Position numbers and translations under genes: made by a program
Source of the DNA: Myroides odoratus
Lineage (GTDB): Bacteria; Bacteroidota; Bacteroidia; Flavobacteriales; Flavobacteriaceae
Assembly: GCF_001549985.1 (NCBI RefSeq)
Contig: NZ_LROZ01000011.1
Span: 59,630-123,629 of the forward strand
DNA: 64,000 nucleotides
Direction: 5' to 3'
Notes under the pieces: model-generated
What the model was told of the DNA's origin: nothing
What the model saw: the letters and a program-made list of their open reading frames with translations, nothing else
The model's database searches: none
In this document: in pieces, positions 44,582 through 52,860 of the stretch
Layout of the letters: each line of letters starts with the position of its first letter
How positions within the stretch are numbered: position 1 is the stretch's first letter

Positions 44582-45169
44582 TTATTTTTTATAAAACAGA
44601 TTGTGGTCAATATATTTCCACACCTCTTTATCAACTAGTGGTTGTACGTTTTTTCCTTCTTTGATTGCTGTTCGAATAAAAGTAGCAGAAATCTCCATCA
44701 CTGGTGCATTTTCAACTCTCACAATGTGCGGGTGCTGCATCAGCGGACTTTCTTCTACTTTATCGCGATCTAAACGCGGATAAACGTATATTTTATATTG
44801 CTCCAACAAGACTTCATAATTCTTCCATTTCGGTAAAGAATCTAAATTGTCTTCTCCCATAATCAAGGCAAACTCGTGTTTGGGAAAACGCTCATGCAAA
44901 TAGGCCATGGTATTAGTCGTATAATTAGGCTGAGGCAAGTTAAATTCAATATCAGATGGACGAATATAGTCGTAATCTGCTGTAGCCAGATTAACCATGT
45001 GCAAACGGTGAAAGTCTTCGAGTAATCCCTTCTTTTTCTTTAGGGGATTATGGGGCGTTACTATCATCCAAACCTCATCTAAATCGGTGTATTGAACCAA
45101 GTGATTGGCAATCACTATATGTCCAATATGCACGGGATTAAAGGTTCCGAAATACAAACCAATTTTCAT
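44582..45169 (-). CDS. nadD: Nicotinate-nucleotide adenylyltransferase
   Basis: A 195-residue NaMN adenylyltransferase, which makes deamido-NAD from nicotinate mononucleotide and ATP. The nucleotidyltransferase motifs are GTFNPVHIGH (about residues 8-17) and the C-terminal ISATFIR, a variant of ISSTxxR. MGEDNLDSLPKWKNYE matches the family's central block. It is the last gene of a three-gene operon with yicC and gmk, 6 bases after gmk. Confidence 0.95.
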   Translation of the reverse strand: MKIGLYFGTFNPVHIGHIVIANHLVQYTDLDEVWMIVTPHNPLKKKKGLLEDFHRLHMVNLATADYDYIRPSDIEFNLPQPNYTTNTMAYLHERFPKHEFALIMGEDNLDSLPKWKNYEVLLEQYKIYVYPRLDRDKVEESPLMQHPHIVRVENAPVMEISATFIRTAIKEGKNVQPLVDKEVWKYIDHNLFYKK

Positions 45170-45175
45170 TTCCTC

Positions 45176-45745
45176 TTATTTTACAAAATTACGCACCAAT
45201 TGGTAAGCCTCTTCTTTAGCTGTATCCAAGTCGTAGTTCTTAATAATCGTATCAAACTGAGGCGCTGTTGCTAATTCTACTGAAGCCTTGGCAATGCGCA
45301 TATTGATTTTATCCTCACTTTCCGTTGAACGCTTTTTCAAGCGAATTTTCAACTCATCTATACTCGGTGGTTTTACAAAAACAGCAAGTGTTTCATCAGG
45401 AAATTTGCGTTTGATACGCAATCCACCAGCAACATCAATGTCAAAAATAACATTTTTGCCCAAAGCCCAAATACGTTCAACTTCCGCCTTTAGTGTACCA
45501 TAAAAATTATCGCGATATACCTCTTCCCACTCCAAGAAATCATCATTTTTAATGTGTTTCTTAAAATCATCCAAAGAAATGAAGTAATAATCTTTTCCAT
45601 TCTCCTCTCCTGCTCTTGCCTCACGTGAGGTACAAGAAATAGAAAAATCAAGATTTAAATCTCCTTGCTCTAATAAATGACGTACGATTGTCGTCTTCCC
45701 AGATCCCGAAGGAGCAGAAAACACGATTAATTTTCCTTTATTCAT
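45176..45745 (-). CDS. gmk: Guanylate kinase
   Basis: A 189-residue kinase that converts GMP to GDP. The P-loop SAPSGSGKTT is at about residues 9-18, followed by the GMP-binding block SFSISCTSREARAGEENGKDYYFI and FDIDVAGGLRIK, with the lid SIDELKIRLKKRSTES. Every conserved part is present and the length is normal. It lies between yicC (18 bases upstream) and nadD (6 bases downstream). Confidence 0.97.
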   Translation of the reverse strand: MNKGKLIVFSAPSGSGKTTIVRHLLEQGDLNLDFSISCTSREARAGEENGKDYYFISLDDFKKHIKNDDFLEWEEVYRDNFYGTLKAEVERIWALGKNVIFDIDVAGGLRIKRKFPDETLAVFVKPPSIDELKIRLKKRSTESEDKINMRIAKASVELATAPQFDTIIKNYDLDTAKEEAYQLVRNFVK

Positions 45746-45763
45746 CTTATGCTTGTGTTGTCT

Positions 45764-46624
45764 TTATAATACGTTTAATACCTGTTCTTTGATTTTTTCC
45801 AACTCGTCTTTCATCTTCACGACAATCTTTTGCATTTCTGCATGGTTGGACTTAGAACCCATCGTATTAATTTCTCTTCCCATTTCTTGTGCAATGAACC
45901 CTAATTTACGTCCATTTGCTTCTGTACCCCCAAGAGTCTCTAAGAAATATTCTAAGTGTTTGGATAAACGCACTTTTTCTTCTGTGATATCCAATTTTTC
46001 TAAATAATAAATGACCTCTTGTTCAAATCTATTTTCGTCAATGTTCAATTGCAATTCAAGTAGATTTGTACGAAGGCGTTCTTTTACGCTCACAATACGA
46101 TCTTTATCTAATAGTGATACTTGATCCATATAAGTGAAAATATTCGCTATACGGGCTCTGAAATCATTTTCTAATGACTTTCCTTCGCTTACGCGGAAGG
46201 CTTTCATGCTTTGAATAGCTTCTTGGATTACGACTTCAATCTCTTTCCATTCTGCTTCGTCAAAATCATTGCGCTCTACCTTCAATGCATCGGGCATACG
46301 AACGGCCATTTTCATCAACTCTGTTGCATCGGCATTCGGTATAATCGCCTTCATTTGCTCAATGTACGCCAATACGATTGGAGCGTTGATTTTGCTCGAT
46401 GTTTCTTCTGCAGTAATCTCGCAAAACAAAGAGAAATCTACTTTTCCACGTTCTAGCTCTAAAGCAATTTGATTGCGCAAAGTCAACTCTTTTTCTCTAT
46501 AACTTAACGGCAAACGCACGTTTAAATCTAGATTCTTACTATTAAGCGACTTCACTTCGATTGTGATTTTTTTTGTGGGTAATTGTAAGCATGCCTTACC
46601 AAACCCAGTCATTGAATGTATCAT
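45764..46624 (-). CDS. yicC: YicC/YloC-family endoribonuclease
   Basis: A 286-residue protein starting MIHSMTGFGKA, the hallmark of YicC/YloC, with the C-terminal DUF1732-type block LGGTEANGRKLGFIAQEMGREINTMGSKS. Members are metal-dependent RNA-cleaving enzymes acting on small RNAs and other transcripts. It heads an operon with gmk and nadD. The -7 element TACCTTTG is at 46645-46652 and its -33 region falls inside the heptamer repeat, so the repeat may influence expression. Confidence 0.93.
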   Translation of the reverse strand: MIHSMTGFGKACLQLPTKKITIEVKSLNSKNLDLNVRLPLSYREKELTLRNQIALELERGKVDFSLFCEITAEETSSKINAPIVLAYIEQMKAIIPNADATELMKMAVRMPDALKVERNDFDEAEWKEIEVVIQEAIQSMKAFRVSEGKSLENDFRARIANIFTYMDQVSLLDKDRIVSVKERLRTNLLELQLNIDENRFEQEVIYYLEKLDITEEKVRLSKHLEYFLETLGGTEANGRKLGFIAQEMGREINTMGSKSNHAEMQKIVVKMKDELEKIKEQVLNVL

Positions 46625-46644
46625 ATTCTAAAAGATAATGACTG

Positions 46645-46652
46645 CAAAGGTA
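46645..46652 (-). promoter_or_regulatory. -7 promoter element for the yicC operon
   Basis: TACCTTTG on the minus strand matches TAnnTTTG fully, 20 bases before the yicC ATG. The -33 position is within the heptamer repeat and reads TTC rather than TTG. Confidence 0.45.
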
Positions 46653-46666
46653 AGAAAAAATGGTTA

Positions 46667-46778
46667 ACGGTGAACAGTTTACGGCTTACGGCTTACAGTT
46701 TACGGTTTACGGTTTACAGTTTACCGTGAACAGCGGACAGTATACTGAGCTGTAAACCGTTCACTGTAAACTGTAAAC
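46667..46778. repeat. Heptamer repeat array with inverted arm
   Basis: Sixteen contiguous units of exactly 7 bases. The first twelve are of the form ACGGTTT or ACAGTTT, including ACGGCTT, ACGGTGA and other variants. The last four (TGTAAAC, CGTTCAC, TGTAAAC, TGTAAAC) are the reverse complement of this pattern, so the array can fold back into a long hairpin. The 7-base register is kept across all 112 bases. Confidence 0.85.
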
Positions 46779-46779
46779 T

Positions 46780-46807
46780 AAAAAAGGGAAGCTAGCGCTT
46801 CCCTTTT
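46780..46807. terminator. Hairpin with A/T flanks upstream of yicC
   Basis: AAAAAGGGAAGC, loop TAGC, GCTTCCCTTTT: 11-12 bp stem with a T run on either strand. It lies upstream of the yicC promoter and not directly after any recognised gene, so it may end a small RNA. Confidence 0.7.
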
Positions 46808-46809
46808 CA

Positions 46810-47115
46810 AAACCAACGTTGTACTTAACTGTAACTTTTAAAACAAACCAATCTTTAATTATGTTAAGTATTTACCAACTTTCCTACTATTATGAAATAA
46901 AAATGTTCTTTTTCAATAGCAATTTTTCCTTTTTAATAGAACTATACCGGCTCTTCTTTCTGATTGAACCCCTTAATAAACAATTAAAAATCCAAACCAG
47001 TATAGCGTAAATTTTCTTCTTATTAAAAACAGAAAAACGTCATAGCAATTATTCCCTTTTTCATTATTAAGACACCTAGACATCCATTTGGTCACTTATT
47101 TTTGAAAAAAAAATA
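46810..47115 (-). ncRNA. Candidate small RNA of unknown family
   Basis: Between two minus-strand operons there is a stretch ending in the terminator at 46780-46807 and holding CTATACTGG pairing with CCGGTATAG (about 47008-46942) as a 9-bp long-range stem. A possible promoter on the minus strand has TTG, 19 bases, then TTTATTTG, one mismatch from the -7 consensus. No match to tmRNA, RNase P, SRP or 6S RNA could be recognised. A 36-codon frame and a 63-codon frame on the other strand are not convincing. Weak prediction. Confidence 0.25.
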
Positions 47116-47159
47116 CAAATAAAAACACAACACACTATTAAACAACAGGTTATAAAATA

Positions 47160-47187
47160 AAGAAATCGAAGCTCTCACTTCGATTTT
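47160..47187 (-). terminator. Terminator of the trhO-trhP-ferredoxin-arsC operon
   Basis: AAATCGAAG and CTTCGATTT pair around CTCTCA, with an AT-rich run after it on the minus strand. It is 4 bases past the arsC-like stop codon. Confidence 0.7.
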
Positions 47188-47190
47188 TAT

Positions 47191-47544
47191 TTATTTTGTT
47201 GCTTTCGCAATTGCTTCTTCTACTACTTTTTTGCTATTTCCAACAAAAACAGCTTCGTCAATCACGATTACAGGTCGATTCAAAAAAGTGTACTGTTCTA
47301 GAATCAAATTTTTGTAATCTTCCTCTTGTAAATTTTGGTCTTTTAAACCTCTTGCCTTATACAGCTGTGCTCGTTTATTGAAGAGTTTTTCATAACTCCC
47401 TACCACAGCATAAAGCGCTTGTAGTTGCGCAGCAGTAACGGGTTCTTTTTTGATATCCTGTAATTCGAATGTATCCAAATTTGGCATTTGGCCCAAAATT
47501 CGCTTACAGGTATCGCAAGAACTCAAATAATATATTTTTCTCAT
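47191..47544 (-). CDS. ArsC/Spx-family protein
   Basis: A 117-residue thioredoxin-fold protein with CDTC at residues 10-13 in place of a CxxC and the ArsC-type block IKKEPVTAAQLQAL, LFNKRAQLYKARGL and FLNRPVIVID with the cis-Pro. It belongs to the ArsC/Spx/YffB group. True arsenate reductase activity is doubtful since no arsenic resistance genes are near; a small redox role is more likely. It is the last gene of an operon with ferredoxin, trhP and trhO (2 bases after the ferredoxin gene). Confidence 0.8.
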   Translation of the reverse strand: MRKIYYLSSCDTCKRILGQMPNLDTFELQDIKKEPVTAAQLQALYAVVGSYEKLFNKRAQLYKARGLKDQNLQEEDYKNLILEQYTFLNRPVIVIDEAVFVGNSKKVVEEAIAKATK

Positions 47545-47546
47545 CT

Positions 47547-47777
47547 TTATACTTCTTTGACATTAATAATATGCACAGGGCATATTTTTTCTGCTTGTTC
47601 ACAAGCTTCTAAAATGGTATAGTCTGGTGATTTCAAGGTGTGAAATCCTTTATTATTGACTGCTCTAAGCAATACTGTTTTACCGTCTTTCTTTGACATT
47701 TGAAATTGCTGTGGAGCAACTTCAACACAGTAATTGCATCCAATACATTTCTCGCGCTGTAAAGTAATTACAATCAT
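47547..47777 (-). CDS. Small ferredoxin
   Basis: A 76-residue ferredoxin. Cys11, Cys14 and Cys17 form CIGCNYC and Cys66 in ICPVHI completes one [4Fe-4S] site; Cys59 is an extra cysteine. Its start overlaps the stop codon of trhP by four bases (ATGA), so the two are translated together. U32-family enzymes such as TrhP are iron-sulphur proteins needing electrons or cluster supply, so this ferredoxin is a plausible partner, which is inference from the overlap. Confidence 0.85.
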   Translation of the reverse strand: MIVITLQREKCIGCNYCVEVAPQQFQMSKKDGKTVLLRAVNNKGFHTLKSPDYTILEACEQAEKICPVHIINVKEV

Positions 47778-49018
47778 TCTGTTGTTACAATTTTGTACAT
47801 TTTATCGGACAAGCGCACACGGAATGGTAGCTTAATCGTACAATCATCCCCTTTGATGGCTTTTTCTGTGGCTTGTTCATTCACAAATAGTTCATCAATG
47901 GTCAATTCTTGTGCACCTGTACTGGGTCCAGTAATCAAAATACGATCGCCAACTTTAATGTCATAGGCTTCGATTTTGAACTCTCCAATAGCGGCTTTTT
48001 GAAAATAATGCGCAGCCTTACCAACATAAACTTTTTTCTGTGTGGCATTACTTCCAGGATTATCACTCCATTCTCCTAACTTCTGTCCTAAATAGTATCC
48101 ACTCCAGAACCCGCGATTATACACTGTTTCTAACGCAGCCATCCATTCAGCTACTTTTTCTTTGCTATAGGTTCCTTCTGCAATCGCATCAATGGCTTCT
48201 CTATACGCGCGAATCACCGTTGCTACATATTCTGGAGCTCGACCTCTCCCTTCGATTTTCACCACTTTTATTCCAGCATCAATGACTTGATCCAAGAAAT
48301 CAATCGTACATAAATCTTTCGGAGACATCATGTACTCATTGTCAATCTCAATTTCGAATCCGCTTTCTTGATCGATAACCGTATACTTTTTGCGGCAATT
48401 TTGTTTGCATGCTCCGCGATTGGCAGATGAATTATGCGAATGCAAACTCAAATAACACTTGCCAGAAACGGCCATACACAAAGCTCCATGTCCAAAAATC
48501 TCAATCTCCACTAAATTTCCCGAAGGTCCTTTGACCTGCTCACGTTCAATGGCTTCTGTAATTTTTTTCACTTGGCGCAAACTCAATTCGCGCGACAATA
48601 CAATGGTATCAGCAAATAAACTATAAAACTTAACAGTTTCAATATTGGTCACGTTCAATTGCGTAGAGATGTGTACCTCTAAACCAATCGCTCTAGCTGA
48701 AGCAATTACCGCTTGATCTGACGCAATTACTGCGGTCAAATCAGCCTCTTTTGCTTTGTTAAGCAAGGTTTTTACTACAGACAAATCATGATCGTAAATA
48801 ATCGTGTTTAATGTCAAGTAAGTACGTACCTTTTTCTCTTTACAACGTCTGGCTATTTCGGGTAAATCATCTACTGAAAAATTCACCGTTGAACGTGCGC
48901 GCATATTCAATTGATCTACTCCAAAATACACTGAATCTGCTCCGTTATCAATTGCAGCTTGCAACGATTCGAAGTTTCCAGCGGGAGCCATCAATTCAAC
49001 TCTTCCTGAAACTGTCAT
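47774..49018 (-). CDS. trhP: Peptidase U32-family protein, probable tRNA U34 hydroxylation enzyme TrhP
   Basis: A 414-residue U32 protein of the YegQ/TrhP type: start VELMAPAGNFESLQAAIDNGAD, the U32 signature with FGHGALCMAVSGKC and the downstream GACKQNCR (iron-sulphur cysteines). Residues about 325-414 form the U32 C-terminal beta-barrel (AAHYFQKAAIGEF, VGDRILITGPSTG, FRVRLSD). TrhP in E. coli makes 5-hydroxyuridine at tRNA position 34 using prephenate. YdcP/RlhA (rRNA) is the alternative, but the size (YdcP is over 600 residues) and C-terminal domain favour TrhP. It follows trhO by 11 bases, and the same C-terminal domain occurs in that protein. Confidence 0.8.
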   Translation of the reverse strand: MTVSGRVELMAPAGNFESLQAAIDNGADSVYFGVDQLNMRARSTVNFSVDDLPEIARRCKEKKVRTYLTLNTIIYDHDLSVVKTLLNKAKEADLTAVIASDQAVIASARAIGLEVHISTQLNVTNIETVKFYSLFADTIVLSRELSLRQVKKITEAIEREQVKGPSGNLVEIEIFGHGALCMAVSGKCYLSLHSHNSSANRGACKQNCRKKYTVIDQESGFEIEIDNEYMMSPKDLCTIDFLDQVIDAGIKVVKIEGRGRAPEYVATVIRAYREAIDAIAEGTYSKEKVAEWMAALETVYNRGFWSGYYLGQKLGEWSDNPGSNATQKKVYVGKAAHYFQKAAIGEFKIEAYDIKVGDRILITGPSTGAQELTIDELFVNEQATEKAIKGDDCTIKLPFRVRLSDKMYKIVTTE

Positions 49019-49029
49019 AGCTTATATAT

Positions 49030-50388
49030 TTAATCTAGTATTTTAAAGATTTGGTCGTTTTTACGCACGCGGAACCCCAGTTCCATTGTCATACGGTCAC
49101 CCGCTTGTGCTACCGTAACCTCTTGTCCATTCACCAACATTTTCTCTAAAACCAAACGCTCATCTCCTGTTGTTGGCCCTACAATGGCAATTTTATCCCC
49201 TACCTGCAATGCTTTTTCCATCTCAAACTGCCCCACACTCGCCTTCGTAAAATAGTGTTGAACGGTTCCAACTAATTGCTTGCGCTCTACTTGTTTTTTG
49301 CGAATTTGAGTCACTGTACTCACTTTTACAGGTTGAATTTCAGCTGCTCCTTCTACATTCTTCTTGAATTTTAGCGATTCTGAACGTCCTTTTTTGAAAA
49401 TTAAATTTCCTTTTTGAACGCCTTTTCTCAAATTCTTTTGTTCTTCAACAGGTAATTGAATCACTTCCAAACATTCAGTTGAACAACAACCGTGCATGTT
49501 TTCCGCACATTCATCACATTGAATGAACAACAAGTGGCATGCTTCATTGGCACAGTTTACGTGTACATCACAAGGTTTTCCGCATTGGTGGCAATTAGCA
49601 ATTACATCATCCGTAATTCGCTCCCCTAAACGGTGGTCAAATACGAAGTTTTTACCGATGAATTTACTTTCTAACCCTTCATCTTTTACCTGACGGGTAT
49701 ATTCAATAATACCACCTTCTAACTGGTAAACATTTTTGAATCCATGGTGTTTGAAGTAAGCTGATGCTTTTTCACAGCGAATCCCTCCAGTACAATACAT
49801 CAATAAGTTTTTATCTTCTTTGATTTCTTCTAATTGATCTTTGATAATAGGTAATGATTCACGAAAAGTATCTACATCAGGTGTAATAGCCCCCACAAAA
49901 TGACCGACTTCACTTTCATAGTGGTTACGGAAATCCACTACAACCGTATTGGGATCCTCTAATAATTGATTAAATTCTTTGGCTCTTAAGTGAATCCCTT
50001 TATTGGTCACATCAAACGTATCGTCATTTAATCCGTCGGCAACGATTTTATTTCTAACCTTCACAGTTAGCTTTAAGAAAGACAAATCGTCTTGTTCTAC
50101 CGCAACATTTAGGCGAATGCCCTTCATGAAATCATAGGCTTCCAACGTTTGGCGGAAAGCTTCAAATTTCGATGCGGGTACAGACATCTGTGCATTAATC
50201 CCCTCGTGAGCTACATACGTACGACCTAAGGCATCTAACGCATCCCATGCTAGGAATAAATCATCTCTAAATTGTTGTGGGTTTTCGATTTTGGCATACG
50301 CATAGAAAGACAAAGTCAAGCGGTTTTCTCCTGCTTGTTCAATAAGTTCTGCTCTTTCTTCTGCGCTTAATGTGTTATACAGTTGCAT
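49030..50388 (-). CDS. trhO: tRNA uridine(34) hydroxylase TrhO with extra C-terminal domain
   Basis: A 452-residue protein from the ATG at 50386-50388. A longer frame to 50487 is rejected because it crosses the promoter at 50459-50487. The order is: N-terminal acylphosphatase-like domain (RLTLSFYAYAKI), rhodanese domain with the active cysteine in CTGGIRC, and a Cys-rich zinc-like region (CHQCGKPCDVHVNCANEAC), all as in YceA/TrhO, which hydroxylates tRNA U34 using O2. Unlike the 350-residue E. coli enzyme it continues with about 90 residues (QHYFTKASVGQFEM, VGDKIAIVGPTTG, FRVRKND) homologous to the end of the next gene product, TrhP. Cytoplasmic. Confidence 0.9.
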   Translation of the reverse strand: MQLYNTLSAEERAELIEQAGENRLTLSFYAYAKIENPQQFRDDLFLAWDALDALGRTYVAHEGINAQMSVPASKFEAFRQTLEAYDFMKGIRLNVAVEQDDLSFLKLTVKVRNKIVADGLNDDTFDVTNKGIHLRAKEFNQLLEDPNTVVVDFRNHYESEVGHFVGAITPDVDTFRESLPIIKDQLEEIKEDKNLLMYCTGGIRCEKASAYFKHHGFKNVYQLEGGIIEYTRQVKDEGLESKFIGKNFVFDHRLGERITDDVIANCHQCGKPCDVHVNCANEACHLLFIQCDECAENMHGCCSTECLEVIQLPVEEQKNLRKGVQKGNLIFKKGRSESLKFKKNVEGAAEIQPVKVSTVTQIRKKQVERKQLVGTVQHYFTKASVGQFEMEKALQVGDKIAIVGPTTGDERLVLEKMLVNGQEVTVAQAGDRMTMELGFRVRKNDQIFKILD

Positions 50389-50458
50389 GCTATATAAATT
50401 TAAGTGTAGAATAAATAAAAAAACGAAGTGAAATTCTAAATGGAAGAATTTCAAAGGA

Positions 50459-50487
50459 CAAAGATACGCTTTTGATTTAAAAAACAA
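50459..50487 (-). promoter_or_regulatory. Promoter of the trhO operon
   Basis: Minus strand TATCTTTG (50459-50466) with TTG 18 bases upstream (50485-50487) matches both Bacteroidota elements. It fixes the trhO start at 50388 with a leader of about 65 bases. Confidence 0.6.
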
Positions 50488-50500
50488 ATACTAAAATGCG

Positions 50501-50534
50501 AAAGGCTGATGTATATCCCTACACATCAGCCTTT
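50501..50534 (-). terminator. Terminator of kup
   Basis: AAAGGCTGATGT and ACATCAGCCTTT pair perfectly around 10 bases. It follows the kup stop by 17 bases. Confidence 0.8.
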
Positions 50535-50551
50535 TATAAAATTATACCTTT

Positions 50552-52525
50552 TTATTCTAAACGCTTCAAAGGCAGGTCTTCAATCGGATTAATAATCAAA
50601 GGAAAACGCTCTACTTTCACGGCACTACTATCTAATCCGAATGCCTTTTCTTCTGAAAGTGATATCTTTTTCAAGAAGTCATAGAGATCTAAAATAATCT
50701 TCTCCTTCATTGGTAAATCATTGTCGTAGGATAATTCTTTTTCAATCAACACATACTCAAAATCACCAATTGCATCAATTTTATGGAGGGATTCATAACG
50801 CGTAGTAATATCAATTTCGCCTTGCAGCATTAATTCCGTTACGACTTGTTTCATCAAGACATTGATGCGTTGTTCATTGCGGAATCCCAAGTAAAAGTCA
50901 ATACGCAATATATTTTGATGTGTGCCATATTTGACGACTTTATATTCTAATTTATAGGGTTCATCCACTACATTTACATGGACAAACCAATAATTATCCG
51001 CTCGCTTTGGACGACGGTTAATGATGGAGAACATGGCTTTGTATTCAATTTTTGAGGGATTATGAGCATTGGTTAAATACACCAAGTTCGTCACGTATTT
51101 CGGCATGGTTTGGTCCTGACTTAAATCGGTCAAAATATCTTGATAATCCACGATATTCACCAAATCCGTATAGTTGCGTCTAATTTTTTTACCCAAGTAA
51201 TTCACAGTCATAACTGACGCTAAAACACCAGCGATAATCACCGTTACATAGCCTCCATGTGAGAATTTTTGCACATTGGAGATAAAGAACGAGACTTCAA
51301 TGGACAAATAGATAATTTCTACCAAGATGATAATGATAAGGGGTACTCGTTTGAGCACCATAAAATACCCCAATAAGATGGTTGTCATGATCATACAAAG
51401 GGTAATCGCCAAACCATAAGCCGCCTCCATATTTCCCGATTCTTTAAAGTGAAGTACCACAAAGACACAACCGATAAATAAAAGGAAGTTAATGGAAGGG
51501 ATATAAAGTTGCCCTCTAATATTCGTTGGGAATTTTACGCGAACCTTCGGCCATAAATTTAATCGAATGGCTTCGTTAATCAAGGTAAACGAACCACTAA
51601 TTAAGGCTTGAGAAGCAATAACTGCTGCCAATGTTGCAATTCCAATTCCAAAAGGCAAGAACCAATCGGGCATCACCAAGTAAAACGGATTTGCGGGTTG
51701 TTCTGAATGTGGGGATAAGTCCATCAAGGTACTTCCGGCATGCTCAATAAGCAACGCTCCCTGTCCAAAGTAGCTCAACACCAACATCGTTTTGACAAAC
51801 ATCCAGCTGATTCGAATATTTTTGATACCACAATGCCCTAAATCACTATATAATGCTTCGGCTCCGGTTGTACACAAGAATACAAATCCCAACACCAAAT
51901 AACCTTCCGAATGAATGGTCAACAAATGAAAAGCATAATAGGGGTTCAACGCTCTAAGCACGCTTAGGTTATCAATTAAATGGCTAAAACCGAGAATACC
52001 AAGCATCAAAAACCAAATCATCATCATGGGACCAAAGAAACGTCCAATTGTTTTGGTCCCGAATTGTTGAATAAAAAAGATTCCAACTAATATTCCAATC
52101 ACGATTGGTATCGTTGCTAATTCCGGTTGATAAATTTTAAGTCCTTCTACCGCAGAGGATATCGAAATCGGCGGTGTAATAATTCCGTCGGCAAGTAATG
52201 CACTTCCACCGATAATAGCAGGAACGATTAACCAAGGTTTCTTCAGCTTTTTAACTAACGTAAATAACGAGAAGATCCCCCCTTCCCCATTGTTATCTGC
52301 TTTTAATGTCAGAAAAACATATTTAATTGTAGTTTGTAACGTTAAGGTCCAAAACACACAAGAAATAGCCCCTAAAACAACTTCTTCTTGAATAATGGCT
52401 TTTCCCATGATGGCTTTCATCACATACAGCGGAGAAGTTCCAATATCCCCATAGATAATTCCTAAAGTTACTAATAGTGTGCCTAGTGATACGCGATCTA
52501 GATGCGTCGATTTTGATTGTGACAT
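50552..52525 (-). CDS. kup: KUP-family potassium uptake protein
   Basis: A membrane protein of 657 residues from the ATG at 52523-52525 (MSQSKSTHLDRVSL). A start 19 codons upstream is unlikely because it lies within the -7 element at 52580-52587. The N-terminal GIIYGDIGTSPLYVMKAI is the KUP hallmark, then about 12 membrane helices to residue 440 and a cytoplasmic C-terminal domain of about 190 residues. Kup proteins import K+ with protons. Length matches the family. It is a single-gene unit. Confidence 0.95.
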   Translation of the reverse strand: MSQSKSTHLDRVSLGTLLVTLGIIYGDIGTSPLYVMKAIMGKAIIQEEVVLGAISCVFWTLTLQTTIKYVFLTLKADNNGEGGIFSLFTLVKKLKKPWLIVPAIIGGSALLADGIITPPISISSAVEGLKIYQPELATIPIVIGILVGIFFIQQFGTKTIGRFFGPMMMIWFLMLGILGFSHLIDNLSVLRALNPYYAFHLLTIHSEGYLVLGFVFLCTTGAEALYSDLGHCGIKNIRISWMFVKTMLVLSYFGQGALLIEHAGSTLMDLSPHSEQPANPFYLVMPDWFLPFGIGIATLAAVIASQALISGSFTLINEAIRLNLWPKVRVKFPTNIRGQLYIPSINFLLFIGCVFVVLHFKESGNMEAAYGLAITLCMIMTTILLGYFMVLKRVPLIIIILVEIIYLSIEVSFFISNVQKFSHGGYVTVIIAGVLASVMTVNYLGKKIRRNYTDLVNIVDYQDILTDLSQDQTMPKYVTNLVYLTNAHNPSKIEYKAMFSIINRRPKRADNYWFVHVNVVDEPYKLEYKVVKYGTHQNILRIDFYLGFRNEQRINVLMKQVVTELMLQGEIDITTRYESLHKIDAIGDFEYVLIEKELSYDNDLPMKEKIILDLYDFLKKISLSEEKAFGLDSSAVKVERFPLIINPIEDLPLKRLE

Positions 52526-52579
52526 CACAAAATAAGATTTTAAATAATTGAATCCCGTGAACTTGACGTATAATTTCCA

Positions 52580-52587
52580 CAAAGGTA
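52580..52587 (-). promoter_or_regulatory. -7 promoter element for kup
   Basis: TACCTTTG on the minus strand, a full match, and a TTTG is present 22 bases upstream (52610). It overlaps the longest possible kup start and so supports the start at 52525. Confidence 0.5.
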
Positions 52588-52860
52588 TAAACTAAGCAGA
52601 TACAAAAACCAAATTAAATATGAAATTTACAATCAAACCCAACTATGGCAAAGAATTCCTAAATTACACCCCTACATTTCTATTTATTTTTTAGCCACAT
52701 TATTGATTTACTAAAAAAATAACAGCGCTTAACTCTCAATACGCAGTAGATTTAGCTACAAAAAATCGCCACTTGAAGGAAAAAACGCAAGATTCTGAAG
52801 CTTCATAGGCCTCCCACAGTTCCCTTCAATTAAAAACAGAGCAATCAAAAACGCTTTTAT

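Larger units (their letters stand above)
46625..47190. other. Gene-free stretch: promoter, heptamer repeat, hairpin and possible small RNA
   Basis: 566 bases without a convincing protein gene. From left to right it holds the yicC promoter, the inverted heptamer array (46667-46778), a strong hairpin with A/T flanks (46780-46807), an unexplained AT-rich stretch with a 9-bp long-range pairing (46942 to 47008), and the terminator of the arsC-like operon (47160-47187). Since genes on both sides are on the minus strand, the second hairpin at 46780 implies a separate transcript between the two operons. Confidence 0.5.

Noticed and set aside
46667..46778. CRISPR-like appearance of the heptamer array
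   Set aside because: Units are contiguous with no spacers and only 7 bases long, and no cas genes are near.
46819..47010. 63-codon plus-strand frame in the gene-free stretch
   Set aside because: Composition follows the AT-rich DNA, no family is recognised, and there is no promoter before it. The stretch fits a minus-strand RNA or plain spacer better.
47191..47544. Arsenic resistance role for the ArsC-like gene
   Set aside because: No arsR, arsB or arsM is nearby and the gene is coupled to ferredoxin and tRNA-modification genes.
50389..50487. N-terminal extension of trhO
   Set aside because: It crosses a full promoter match at 50459-50487 and adds a Phe/Leu-rich stretch not found in TrhO proteins.
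52526..52582. N-terminal extension of kup
   Set aside because: Its start overlaps the -7 element at 52580-52587; the ATG at 52525 gives the normal Kup N-terminus.
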